Assembly (NCBI GenBank): GCA_964019425.1
Contig: OZ025790.1
Location: forward strand, 434,001 to 498,000
Length of the DNA stretch: 64,000 nt
Direction of reading: 5' to 3'
Origin: Flectonema sp. DT1601
Lineage: Eukaryota > Euglenozoa > Diplonemea > Diplonemida > Diplonemidae
The translations under genes and the position numbers were made by a program. Of the stretch, positions 30,269-39,616 are shown one piece after another. Within the stretch, counting starts at the first letter, position 1. Each line of letters opens with the position of its first letter. Under the pieces are notes generated by a model that had not been told where the DNA came from, ran no database searches, and was given only the letters and a program-made list of their open reading frames with translations.

Positions 30269-31306
30269 ATGTTCTCTCGTACCGCCATGAGAATGCACAA
30301 GGTCGCTGTTTTGGGAGCTGCCGGAGGTATCGGTCAACCACTTTCCCTTCTGATGAAGAACAACAACCTTACCACCGACCTTACTCTTTACGACATCGTA
30401 AACACACCGGGAGTTGCTGCTGACTTGTCCCACATCTCCACTCCAGCCAAGGTGTCTGGATTCGTCGGAGATGACATTGGTGAGGCGCTTAAGGGTAGAG
30501 ACATTGTCATCATCCCTGCTGGTGTTCCACGTAAGCCTGGTATGACCAGAGACGATTTGTTCAACACCAACGCTGGAATCGTTCACACCCTCGCCAAGGC
30601 GTGTGCTGAGCACTGCCCAAACGCCGCGTTCCTCATCATCTCCAACCCGGTTAACTCAACTGTTCCAATCTTCGCTGAGGCCTTGAAGGCCGCTGGTGTG
30701 TACAACCCAAAGAAGTTGTTCGGAGTTACCACCCTCGACATTGTTCGTGCCAAGACCTTCGTTGCTGAGATGAAGGGAGCTGATGTTAATGACGTTAAGG
30801 TTCCAGTTGTTGGAGGACACAGTGGACAGACCATCGTCCCACTTCTCTCAAAGACCGGATTCGAATTCACCGCTGAGGAGGTTGAGACTCTCACCCAGAG
30901 AATCCAGTTTGGAGGAGATGAAGTTGTGAAGGCCAAGGCTGGAGCAGGTTCCGCCACCCTCTCCATGGCTTTCGCCGGTATGTTGTTACTTTATATTATT
31001 TAGTTGAGGAGGTGTTTTTGTTTATAAATGAAATCAATAAACTTACTTACAACAGGAGCTGAGTTCGCATTCAGCTTGATGAGAGCGATGAACGGAGAGG
31101 AGAATGTTATCGAGTGTACCTACGTTGACAGCAATGTTGAATCCACTCCATACTTCTCTACCCCAGTTCGTCTCGGAAAGAACGGAGTTGAGGAGATCTT
31201 CCCAGTTGGTGAGATCAACGCCCACGAGCAGACTCTTCTTGAAGAATGCCGTAGCCAGTTGAACGGTAACATCACCAAGGGTATTGACTTCGTCAAGAGC
31301 GCCTAA
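30269..31306 (+). CDS. Malate dehydrogenase, copy 2 (with short presequence)
   Basis: Exons 30269-30977 and 31056-31306, 319 aa, with a 78-nt phase-1 intron that differs from the copy 1 intron at one base. It begins [16 protein letters not shown]; the Arg/Ser-bearing start could be a minimal mitochondrial presequence. Catalytic and NAD-binding motifs are the same as in copy 1. Differences cluster near the N-terminus (NNNLTTD versus SSNLISD) and in the last 55 residues, while the central part of about 750 nt is nearly identical. Family role: the malate/oxaloacetate step of the TCA cycle or redox shuttling. Confidence 0.95.
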
Positions 31307-31788
31307 ATAGTTTTTATCCTTTTAGTCATTAATGCGGAGCAACAGGAAGACCAACGAACGTGGAAACAATTGTATTTTTAGCGGCGCTTGCCTTTGGATG
31401 CGTTTTCGACTTTATTTTTCCCATTTTTCCCATTTCTATAAGCAAAGCTGTCGTATTGATTGTGATGAGGGAAGGAAAAAAAAAAAAAAGATTAAAAAGG
31501 ATTAAAATAATACTGGCCTGCTTTTGTTGTCATCACTTTTTTGAGTGAATTTCCCCATTATTTACGTTTTTTTTTTTTTTTTTTTTGGGTTTTTCCTCTC
31601 TTTAATTTACTTTTTTTTAAAAAAATTGAAAAACCATAATATTATCTTATGCTTTTCAAAAAATCAAAGCAGTGACTGGAATTAGTCACTCATCAGAGCA
31701 CTCTCTATAAGACGTGTGAAGCATAGCAAAGAACGGTCAACAAGCCGCTTTCTATCTCTGTGATTCTTATAAATTACGGGAGGGGTTA
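31307..31788. other. Intergenic, no gene seen
   Basis: 3' UTR of MDH copy 2, A and T runs, and a 7-bp hairpin AGTGACTggaattAGTCACT near 31671-31690. Confidence 0.4.
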
Positions 31789-31987
31789 GTGTTTCCTTTT
31801 TATGGAGGATATCTGCCAAATTATCGAAAAGAAAATTATTTTTATTAAATATGTTTTTTATTACATATTTCTTATACTAAACAACGATTACTTTTACAAC
31901 AGGTGTTCTCATACATTTGTATGTCCTGAAGTAGTAGTGGTGGTCGTGAGATTCTTTTGATTGTATTTATTCCCCTGCAGACATTCG
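31789..31987 (+). repeat. Dispersed repeat, about 200 bp, copy 1
   Basis: Shares order and most bases with 35221-35414: GTGTTTCCTTTTTA, a TATCGAAA-like block, TTTCTTATACTAAA, AACGATT, TGTAT(G/A)TCCTGAA, AGTAGTGGTGG, and a terminal pyrimidine-CAG acceptor. Both copies end at a likely trans-splice acceptor just ahead of an ORF. Confidence 0.75.
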
Positions 31988-32034
31988 TTTTTTCTTTTTC
32001 CCCATCTCGAAGACATGTTATACGAGCGAAAGGG

Positions 32035-32102
32035 AAATGTGGCAGCGTAACGTTAGCACCTTTACTTTATAGGATTGTTTCCGGTTGCGCATAAACCAAA
32101 AA
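32035..32102 (+). repeat. Short dispersed repeat, copy 1
   Basis: TGGCAGCGTAAC … TTTATAGGATT … CCGGTTGCGCATAAAC matches 47245-47312 at roughly 70% by eye. The last 35 bases are also echoed at 47963-48004. Confidence 0.6.
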
Positions 32103-32104
32103 AT

Positions 32105-32995
32105 ATGGCACACACCAACACTGTTGAGACTTTATTTCGTCACGATTGTGTTGCGACAAAAGTTAAGATCAACATTCCAAAATGGCCAACTGGAGCACAT
32201 GTCCACCCGATTGAAGTCGAGTGCGTCTTCTCGGAGTGCGACAAAACCCACGACGAGGCCTTCATCTGCGTGAGATGTGGCCGCCGGTGCGATAAACAGT
32301 GCCTTGAGCACAAGATGACTGCAGCAGTGGCTGCGTCATTTACTGAGTCGGCGATCACGTGGATCTGCCCTCTCTGCACCTGGCTCGTTGAAAAGGGTCA
32401 AGAGATCATCCCAAAGGCAAGTGGCCAGAGGGTATCTCTCGTTGAGGAGAATTGCGATAATGAACTCGAGGAGTTCAATATTGTGAAGAGAAGGAAGACT
32501 GACGTAAGACGTGTCGCCACTTGGCGTGACACTGTAGGAACCACTGATGGGCTGAAAACCATCAGTGGGAAGATCGAGAACAGGTATGGGCCATTCCCGG
32601 TGAATGCGAAGGTCATGGCAAGCGAGGCAAGCCAAGACCTCAGGGTCATCTTTCAGATGATTGAGACCCTGCTCCCCATCGCGCACTCAAGTGGAGTGGC
32701 GTGCAATTCCATCCAGATGGCGTTGACGAGATTGGAGTCGATGAGGATGTTTAGGCAGGGGACAACGTCGGAAGGTATTGGTGCCTTCCAAGAATGTTTG
32801 GCAACCGAGTCCTACAGGGACATCACCGAAACACGCTGGAAGGCAGCGATGAAAGAAGCCGAAGCGGCTGATAGAAGAGTGAAACGCAAGAAGCGAACTG
32901 AGCCTGGACCAAAACCAATTACGGGAAACGGTAGCAGGGAGGGAGGAAAGGGTCCGTTAAGACGCCGACTTCGGCGGGATCGAGTTTACGAGTGA
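32105..32995 (+). CDS. PHD/RING-like zinc-finger protein of possible transposon origin
   Basis: 296 aa from the ATG at 32105. A Cys/His cluster near residues 44-98 (CVFSEC, CVRCGRRCDKQCLEH, CPLC) resembles a treble-clef PHD/RING finger but does not fit the standard spacing. The middle is helical, and the C-terminus is very basic (RRVKRKKRTEP, RRRLRRDR). It is clearly more GC-rich than flanking DNA and closer in codon use to the LINE than to the host's AT-leaning genes. It sits directly after two dispersed repeats and is followed within about 50 nt by an A-rich tail. It may be the ORF1 or accessory gene of a mobile element, or a recently acquired gene. No similarity to the LINE ORFs in this window was seen. 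Confidence 0.6.
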   Translation: MAHTNTVETLFRHDCVATKVKINIPKWPTGAHVHPIEVECVFSECDKTHDEAFICVRCGRRCDKQCLEHKMTAAVAASFTESAITWICPLCTWLVEKGQEIIPKASGQRVSLVEENCDNELEEFNIVKRRKTDVRRVATWRDTVGTTDGLKTISGKIENRYGPFPVNAKVMASEASQDLRVIFQMIETLLPIAHSSGVACNSIQMALTRLESMRMFRQGTTSEGIGAFQECLATESYRDITETRWKAAMKEAEAADRRVKRKKRTEPGPKPITGNGSREGGKGPLRRRLRRDRVYE

Positions 32996-33942
32996 TCCAC
33001 ATTCCGTCTAAAGAGAATCCTGCTGTTCGGAAGGTGGAACTCAAATATTAAAAAAAAGAAAAAAAAAAAAAAATGGAGTAAGTGTTTAAATATCATGGTA
33101 GAAAGAAATACGTGCGTCCCTAAAAAAAAGAAGTGTTTTAATATTAAGGTGTCTGATTGCACACAAAAAAAAAAAAAAAAAACAAAGTGTGAAAATAATT
33201 TAGTAACACCTATTCTTTTCTTTCCCCCTAAAAAGTGTTTCCCGTGTGAAAGAGTGCTATCGTTATTTTTGATATTCCGCCTTTCATAAGTGTCCTCAAT
33301 AAGAAAATAAGATCCGTGATGAAATATTACTGTAAACTTAATTAATATCACCTACCGACTCTCTAGAGAGTAACTTATAGATAAATCTATATCGATCCGT
33401 TCTTCTAAGTAATCTAAGGATCATTCTTCAACATGATCAGACATTGTGTAGATTAGGAGCCTTCTTCTATGTAAGGAAAACTAATCAAGAAAAAATTTTT
33501 TTTTAAAAAAAAAAAGGGGGGTAGAGAGTCCTTGACCGTGTTCTGACAATTGAATTATTAAATTATTTTATAAACAAATTGGATCGAAAAAAAAAAAAAA
33601 AACTGTTGTTAAATAATAACTTTATTAATTCTCAACAGCCGTTATAATGGGTAGCAATACCATTTTTGAAAGACTCGACGTTGTCCAGGTGTTTGAAAAA
33701 CATTAGTATCCTTCACTGTGGAACATATGAACTTCTTTTTTTCCTGGTAAAACAATATTCAAATCCCTTCATAGGAATCTAACAACATGTCGCATTCTTC
33801 GTAGTATTCGATACCCAGACATGATTCAATGTATGGATCGTATTTATATAATTGTTGCCGCTTGCCACACACATTATTTACACAGCAGCCATATATTAAC
33901 ACCCCACAGCAAATAGTAACTCAAAAAAAAACAAAAAAAACA
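32996..33942. other. Intergenic, rich in A runs and small inverted repeats
   Basis: Contains the 14-bp palindrome ACTCTCTAGAGAGT near 33358-33371, TATAGATaaATCTATA near 33376, several A runs, and spacer before the next gene. No supported ORF. Confidence 0.4.
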
Positions 33943-34770
33943 ATGCAAGTTATTGTGACGTGCCCTGATTGGGGACTCCCCGCAGTGGCAGTGACAGCTG
34001 GTGCTGATTCCGTTGTGAGTGACGTGTTGACGGCGGCGGCTGGGGAGTGGGATGTCGATCCGGAGGAAGTTGAACTCTCGTTTGCTGGTGATACCCTTTG
34101 CGAAACTGAGCGGCTTGCAGATCATGGAGTGGTTGTAAACAGCGAGTTGGTAATGGCGAGGAAACAGTTTAGAATATTCGATAAAGACTGGTTTGATGAT
34201 GAAGTAAAACAAGAGAAGCTGCTTCATTGGATCAAAGACCACATTACGGAGAATTTATGTCTGGACACCCCCACATTCACAGAAGATGGTTGCCTCACTG
34301 TTGACGGTATCCTGGCATTTGAGGGAGGATATATACCTATAGTAGTCAAACGGATTTCGTTCCGCAATTCAAATTCTGAAGTCCGAACCATCGGAGACTC
34401 ATTCTTAGCGAGATATTCTTCACTCACTACACTTGACCTCGCTGGTCTGAATAATGTCACAAAAATTGGATGTTCGTTCTTACAAGGCTGTTTTGCGCTG
34501 ACCTCGCTTGACGTCTCCGGTCTGAATAGTGTCACAAAAATAGGACATAGGTTCTTGGGAGGCTGCCTTGCCATCGCTTCGCTTGACCTCACTGTTTTTA
34601 ATAGTGTGATTGCTATCGGAGAGAACTTTCTCACAGGTTGTGAAGGACTTCAATCAGTTCAGGTACCTGAAAACAATAGTTCTCTGTTTATGGAAAGGTC
34701 TAAAGTATTAGAACAACTATTACCGAACTTGAACCCCACCAAGGAATGCAACAAAAGGTCTAAGGGATAG
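33943..34770 (+). CDS. Ubiquitin-like domain plus BspA-type leucine-rich repeat protein
   Basis: 275 aa from the ATG at 33943. Residues 1-70 look ubiquitin-like: a beta start MQVIVTCPD, a helix, then LSFAGDTLCETERLADHGV in place of the ubiquitin FAGKQLEDGRTLSDYNI segment. A linker (FRIFDKDWFDDEVKQEKL) is followed from about residue 140 by four LRR-like repeats of the form FLxxCxxLTSLDLSGLNxVTKIG. This is the BspA/TpLRR class, expanded in many protists including trypanosomatids. Proteins with this combination probably act in protein-protein recognition. A short relic of the same C-terminal segment lies near 51783-51830, so this is probably a multicopy family. There are no membrane spans. Confidence 0.8.
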   Translation: MQVIVTCPDWGLPAVAVTAGADSVVSDVLTAAAGEWDVDPEEVELSFAGDTLCETERLADHGVVVNSELVMARKQFRIFDKDWFDDEVKQEKLLHWIKDHITENLCLDTPTFTEDGCLTVDGILAFEGGYIPIVVKRISFRNSNSEVRTIGDSFLARYSSLTTLDLAGLNNVTKIGCSFLQGCFALTSLDVSGLNSVTKIGHRFLGGCLAIASLDLTVFNSVIAIGENFLTGCEGLQSVQVPENNSSLFMERSKVLEQLLPNLNPTKECNKRSKG

Positions 34771-34904
34771 TAATATAGAAGCGGGCGACGTTGACTACGA
34801 ATTGATGGGCTTACCGTGGGAACAATCGATGTACAGAAGGAATAGTAGACAGGACGATTCGTACACGCGAGTGTCGTACGGAAATGACAAAGTCACATAT
34901 TTAT

Positions 34905-35200
34905 AACTGGAGTGACCACGAGTTCGGGAAGTGTTTCGACCTGATTCCGTACGACATCCTCCTGAAATTAGTGAAGGAGTTGGGCCTCAGCTAAGATCCT
35001 GAGACCTGTGACGGATGTCTACCGCGACTCAGAAGGATTCAAGTTTCCGAACGAGGTCGGGAATTTGCCACCACCAACGGTATACCACAAGGTTGTCTGT
35101 TCAGTGTGACGCACTGAGCTCGGCACTCAGCAAGGCAATCGAGGAGGAGGCCAATGTGACGCCCGGATCGTGCGCGGATGACCTGACGGTGTTTCTATCT
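34905..35200 (+). mobile_element. Decayed LINE reverse-transcriptase fragment
   Basis: Translated pieces match the RT of the complete LINE: GKCFDLIPYDILLKLVKELGLS versus KKCFDLVPHGILL…, NGIPQGCL versus NGILQGCP, and ALSSALSKAIEEEANVTPGSCADDLTV versus ALCSILSKAIEQESGIKPESYADDLTL. The frame is broken in at least two places and the catalytic tyrosine is Cys. It is related to, but clearly diverged from, the intact element. Similar decayed material may extend upstream to about 34790. It is bounded downstream by the dispersed repeat at 35221. Confidence 0.85.
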
Positions 35201-35220
35201 CTTGTGATTAAGGGCGAGAA

Positions 35221-35414
35221 GTGTTTCCTTTTTAGGAGGGAATTCTGCTGCCAATTATTCGAAAGAGAATTGTTTTTATTATTTATGTCTTTTATTACAA
35301 GTTTCTTATACTAAATAACGATTCCATTTACAATAGATATTTGTATATCCTGAAACAGTAGTGGTGGTGGTAGTGAAGTCTTTTTGATTATATTTATCTC
35401 CCTACAGATATTCA
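35221..35414 (+). repeat. Dispersed repeat, about 200 bp, copy 2
   Basis: Counterpart of 31789-31987. It ends in CTCCCTACAG, a probable splice acceptor 24 nt upstream of the ATP synthase alpha start codon, so this repeat may now supply that gene's leader signals. Confidence 0.75.
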
Positions 35415-35431
35415 ACTTTACCACAGTAACT

Positions 35432-37201
35432 ATGAAGAGAGCTACTTGCAGTGCCGCGAGGGCAATGAGATGCGCTGCTGCTGCGTCAGTTGTATCTGCG
35501 CCAATTACTTCGAAGACTGCTGCCATGTCTTCGCAGATGAGATTTGCTGGTGAGGCTGCTGCCAAGAGTGGATTCAAGAGTACTCCACTTGTTGGACACG
35601 TTCACTCCATTGACGGAACCATCGCTACCGTCGCCCCTGCTGGAGTTGGAGGATCAGCTTCCTTCAACTCAGTTGTTAAGATTCAGACTTCAAAGGAAAC
35701 CGAGAAGGGAGTTGCTCACGCTGTCGTCTTTAACTTGAACAAGGACGGATCGATTGGTGTTATTTTATTGGACAACACTGACGCTGTCAGATCTGGTCAG
35801 CCAGTTTACGCCACCGAGGAATTATTGAAGATTCCTGTCGGTTTCGGAGTTCTCGGAAAGGTTATCAACCCTCTCGGTCATGAGATCCCAACTTCAGCGA
35901 TCCAGAGATCCCGTCCATGTTTCAACGATGAGATTGGTCAGGTTGATGTTCCAGCTCCAAATATCATTCAGAGACAGCCTGTCAACTACAACTTGACTAC
36001 TGGATTCAAGGTTGTCGACACTATGATCCCAATTGGTAGAGGACAGCGTGAGTTGATTGTCGGAGACAGACAGACTGGTAAGACTTCGATCGCTGTGTCG
36101 ACTATCATCAACCAGGTTCGTGTTAACCAGCAGACCCTTCGTAAGAACAACGTTGTGTCTGTTTACGTGTCTGTTGGTCAGCGTTGCTCAAACGTTGCCC
36201 GTATCTACAGAATGTTGGACTTGTACAACGCCCTTCAGTACTCTGTCATCATGGCTGCCACTGCTGCCGACCCTGCTGGTCTTCAGTACCTTGCTCCGTT
36301 CTCTGGAGTCACTATCTGTGAGAAGTTTAGAGACGCAGGACGTCACTCCCTTATTATCTACGATGACTTGTCAAAGCAGGCTGTTGCTTACCGTCAGTTG
36401 TCTTTGTTGTTGAGAAGACCTCCAGGTCGTGAGGCGTACCCTGGTGACGTTTTCTACCTCCACTCTCGTCTTCTTGAGAGAGCTGCTATGATGTCTCCTG
36501 GTATGGGAGGAGGTTCATTGACTGCCCTTCCAATTGTTGAGACTCTCTCTAACGATGTTACCGCCTACATTGTTACTAACGTCATCTCTATTACTGATGG
36601 TCAGATCTACCTTGACGCTAAGTTGTTTACTGGAGGTCAGAGACCTGCTGTTAACATCGGTCTGTCTGTCTCACGTGTTGGATCTGCTGCCCAGAACGAG
36701 GCCATGAAGAAGGTTTCAACTGAACTGAAGAAGATCATTGCTGAGTACAGAAAGTTGGCTGCTGACTCTGTCGGAGGACAGTCAGTGATGTCGATGGAGA
36801 TGGTGAGAGGATCAAGATTCGTTGCGATGTTCAACCAGAAGGGACCATCATACTTCCTTCACGCTATCGTTGCTTTGTACGCCTGTCTCGGAGGATACAT
36901 GGACGACGTTAAGTTGAACTACGTTAAGTTCTACGAGTACCTCCTCGTTCACAAAGATCTTTCAATCCTTTACAACAACGCGCAGAACAAGTTCTTCTAC
37001 ATGTACGTCACTGCCTTGAACTACCTCGTTAGATTCTTTACTCTTAAGCACGCTCCTCTTAAGAATGAGTTGGATGATATGTTGAAGTCACACACTTCAA
37101 TCTTCTTAACTCATTACCAGGCGAGAATGAACCTAATCAAGACTGACAAGGAATTAGTTGCTCTTAAGAACTTGTTGTACTCATGCAAGCGTTCCGTCTA
37201 A
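35432..37201 (+). CDS. Mitochondrial F1F0 ATP synthase subunit alpha
   Basis: 589 aa. A presequence-like N-terminus rich in Arg, Ala and Ser (about 1-35) is followed by the alpha subunit. HVHSIDGTIATVAPAG is near the start of the mature chain, the P-loop GDRQTGKT is at about 211-218, and YDDLSKQAVAYRQLSLLLRRPPGREAYPGDVFYLHSRLLERAA matches the family, as does TNVISITDGQIYLD. The C-terminus LYSCKRSV and the long C-terminal domain closely follow the trypanosomatid protein. Kinetoplastid and euglenid alpha chains are cut in two after import, and the matching loop here is RSRPCFNDEIGQVDVPAPN (about 158-176), so the same cleavage is plausible. The start was chosen at the first ATG after two CAG acceptors. 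Codon use is GC-leaning, as expected for an abundant protein. It makes ATP in the inner mitochondrial membrane. Confidence 0.97.
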   Translation: MKRATCSAARAMRCAAAASVVSAPITSKTAAMSSQMRFAGEAAAKSGFKSTPLVGHVHSIDGTIATVAPAGVGGSASFNSVVKIQTSKETEKGVAHAVVFNLNKDGSIGVILLDNTDAVRSGQPVYATEELLKIPVGFGVLGKVINPLGHEIPTSAIQRSRPCFNDEIGQVDVPAPNIIQRQPVNYNLTTGFKVVDTMIPIGRGQRELIVGDRQTGKTSIAVSTIINQVRVNQQTLRKNNVVSVYVSVGQRCSNVARIYRMLDLYNALQYSVIMAATAADPAGLQYLAPFSGVTICEKFRDAGRHSLIIYDDLSKQAVAYRQLSLLLRRPPGREAYPGDVFYLHSRLLERAAMMSPGMGGGSLTALPIVETLSNDVTAYIVTNVISITDGQIYLDAKLFTGGQRPAVNIGLSVSRVGSAAQNEAMKKVSTELKKIIAEYRKLAADSVGGQSVMSMEMVRGSRFVAMFNQKGPSYFLHAIVALYACLGGYMDDVKLNYVKFYEYLLVHKDLSILYNNAQNKFFYMYVTALNYLVRFFTLKHAPLKNELDDMLKSHTSIFLTHYQARMNLIKTDKELVALKNLLYSCKRSV

Positions 37202-37904
37202 GAAAGTTGAGAAATCATTTCACTCCCTCCTGGTTTTACCCTTCCCTGATCAATGTCTTTTCGCAAACACTTTGGGTAGAAGCGTTTTATTTTCTCTTTT
37301 TCTTTTTCCCCGTCCTCGAGTCACTATTCCCCTTTTTGTGTTTTTTTTTTTTTTTTTTTTTTTTTACGGGATGGTTGAAATAAAAAAAAATTGAAAAAAA
37401 AAAAAAAAAAAAAAAAAAAGAGTTAATGGGTGGGACTTGGGCAAGATTTTTATTTCATTTTGTATCTATGCGGATTCGAACTCGTGTAACTTACAATGAA
37501 TGAACAGTGTTTTTTTTATTTAGTGTGGGTCTTCCAAGCCTCGAGATCAGAGTAACAGCTGGGTTGCTTTCTTCATTTTCATTTTGGAGATTGCCTTTTT
37601 CTTTTTTACTCATTTCGTTTTATTTTCTTTTTTTTGGTTTTTCCTCGTGGCAAAGAACGTTAAAAAAAAAATGACCCCAAAAAAAAAAAAAAAAAAAAAA
37701 AAAGATTTTGCATTCGTGTTTCATGTTGCAGATTGGTTGGTTTTGCAGTTCATCAAAAAAGTATGAAAAATCATTAACGACACAGGTAATAAAAAAACAA
37801 ATAAATATCCGATGCGATGTATTTTATGAGGTGATTATGTATTTATTTTATTTTTATATAGGAACAGCGTGTGAAGGGGATTTTAAAAAAAAAAAAAAAA
37901 AAAA
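37202..37904. other. Intergenic, long T and A runs
   Basis: 3' UTR and spacer with several runs of more than 15 T or A. No supported gene. Confidence 0.5.
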
Positions 37905-38672
37905 ATGAAAGAAGGGGATTCGAACCCACACTCAAGGGGTGATAACATAACGGCTTTTTTCTTCTTTGTATTCGCTATGCTTGCTAATTGTTTTACATTG
38001 AATTTCACGAATGATAGAATGCCTAATCCTGTAGAGACACCACCACTTCGTGATGTTGGTTTTGACATCATTCCTGTCATAAGATTACAGTTTATAACTG
38101 ATGCGATGTTGGGGTTCTTTAACTTAGCAATCGGGCTAATGTACTTGAACTTTATGATTGCTGAGGGTAACTTAGCTAAAGCGAGGGGTTTGTGGAACAG
38201 GTATTTTGTTGTGTGGGGTATTGCGATGTACATGAGAAGTATGAGTATCGCTCTAACGTCTTTACCACCGACTGACAATCATTGTCAGAATCCGCGGCAG
38301 ATAGTTAATATTGTTGAGAATACTCTTCTTGGATTTTTTACTTTTGGAGGAAAAAACATCCACTGCGGAGATCTAATGTTCTCAGGACACACAATCAATA
38401 TAATTAATGCGTTGTGTCATATCTTGTCTTCGGGTAGAAAGTTTCCAGTTGTTGTGGGAACTGCAATTCTCTGTGCCATGATGTGTTTATTTTTAATAAT
38501 CGCTTCACGTTCTCACTACACTGTAGATGTGTACATTGCCTGTTGTATTACCACACTTGCGTTTAAAAGTACAGGAGAGTGTTTACCCCAAGCTCTTCTT
38601 CCTTTATCAAACTTAATCAGTCGGGTTATTGGTGAACAGGCTCCAAAAAGAAGAGCAGAATGGAATATGTAA
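37905..38672 (+). CDS. Sphingolipid (sphingomyelin / ethanolamine-phosphorylceramide) synthase
   Basis: 255 aa with about six membrane spans. The diagnostic motifs are CGDLMFSGHT (154-163) and HYTVDVYIA (204-212), whose two histidines and aspartate (H162, H204, D208) make the catalytic triad. The R-x-P…FDIIP segment after the first span is also typical. The family moves a phospho-headgroup from a phospholipid to ceramide in the Golgi or plasma membrane; kinetoplastids have tandem SLS genes of this type. At the start used here, the first span (about 14-34) is complete. The leader is short (MKEGDSNPHSRGDN), so an upstream exon cannot be excluded. Confidence 0.9.
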   Translation: MKEGDSNPHSRGDNITAFFFFVFAMLANCFTLNFTNDRMPNPVETPPLRDVGFDIIPVIRLQFITDAMLGFFNLAIGLMYLNFMIAEGNLAKARGLWNRYFVVWGIAMYMRSMSIALTSLPPTDNHCQNPRQIVNIVENTLLGFFTFGGKNIHCGDLMFSGHTINIINALCHILSSGRKFPVVVGTAILCAMMCLFLIIASRSHYTVDVYIACCITTLAFKSTGECLPQALLPLSNLISRVIGEQAPKRRAEWNM

Positions 38673-39616
38673 TGGCGGGGAGGGAGTACCAATGTTACTA
38701 AGGTGTTATCACTCCCTTCTCTGTTATATAGGAAAAGGTTCGTTTTTTTTTTTTTTAAATTACATTTTTTAACAAGGTATTGTTAAAAAAAAAAAGAAAA
38801 AGAATGTTGCGGCAGCATCCTTTGGCTTGTATCAGATTGAGTCGGTTATTACGGTTTCGGACAAACATATCTTGTAAGTTTGCTTTCTTCCAGCTTGGGG
38901 AGACCGGTGGCTCCCTCATCATTTTTTATTATTATTATTATTTTACTAACTATCCTCGACGAAACCCTTTGAAATTTGAAAGACCTGTACGTTCTGTTAT
39001 GTTTACAGGATACTATCCAATTTTTTACAATTTCTTTTTTCTCTCTTCCGTTAGTGTATCCAACTTTCACTATCTAAGATTTACTGGGGGTGCTGTTGTT
39101 TTGGGTAATAAAAAACCGATCTTGGTTCACCCCTTTTTAACGGGAAAAAAAATTAATTTTTTCACAACGCTCACTCTCATTTTTGTTTTATTGCTGTTTC
39201 AGGACAAACGATTGTGTCACCAGCAGCTGGTTGCTTCATCCATTTGGTGGTGGGGGGGGGGAATCCTTTTTTTTTTTTTTTTAAAAAGGAAAAAAAAAGG
39301 TACACTACTGCCATGATATTCTTCTATAATAACACAATTATCTAAGAGAGGAGGGGAAGAGTATTCGTTTTTTTGGTCTTCTTGAGTTTGGAAGTTTTTT
39401 TTTTTTTTTTTTTTTTTTGCAGTCAACCTGCTCAATGAAAAAGATGATTTTTTCATCAGTCTACTGTAATTGGGAATAGAAAATATTAACCTTTTTTCCC
39501 CCTCTATTTCTGCAGTCAATACAACGCAATATATTTCTTATCTGATGAAAACGACGAGTTATTGTATAATCTGTTTTTCATTATTTTCTTTTATCCTTAT
39601 CGCAGATTGATATATC
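38673..39616. other. Intergenic, no firm gene
   Basis: A 7-bp hairpin AGGGAGT / ACTCCCT (38681-38717) follows the synthase stop. An ATG at 38804 opens a 23-codon basic, presequence-like stretch ending at GTAAGT (38874), but no matching next exon could be found. Two T-run/GCAG acceptors near 39420 and 39516 probably belong to the leader of the next gene. Confidence 0.4.

Noticed and set aside
35015-35314. 99-codon frame before ATP synthase alpha
   Set aside because: It is the decayed LINE RT fragment plus dispersed repeat, not a gene.
37914-37926. GGGATTCGAACCC, the reverse complement of a tRNA T-arm, followed on the - strand by a T run
   Set aside because: No D-arm, anticodon arm or matching acceptor stem can be built upstream on the - strand, and the bases lie within the sphingolipid synthase reading frame. 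A weaker look-alike near 37471 also fails.
38780-39316. 178-codon + frame after the sphingolipid synthase
   Set aside because: Crosses T runs, poly-Tyr and poly-Phe; only its first 23 codons look protein-like and no splice partner could be found.
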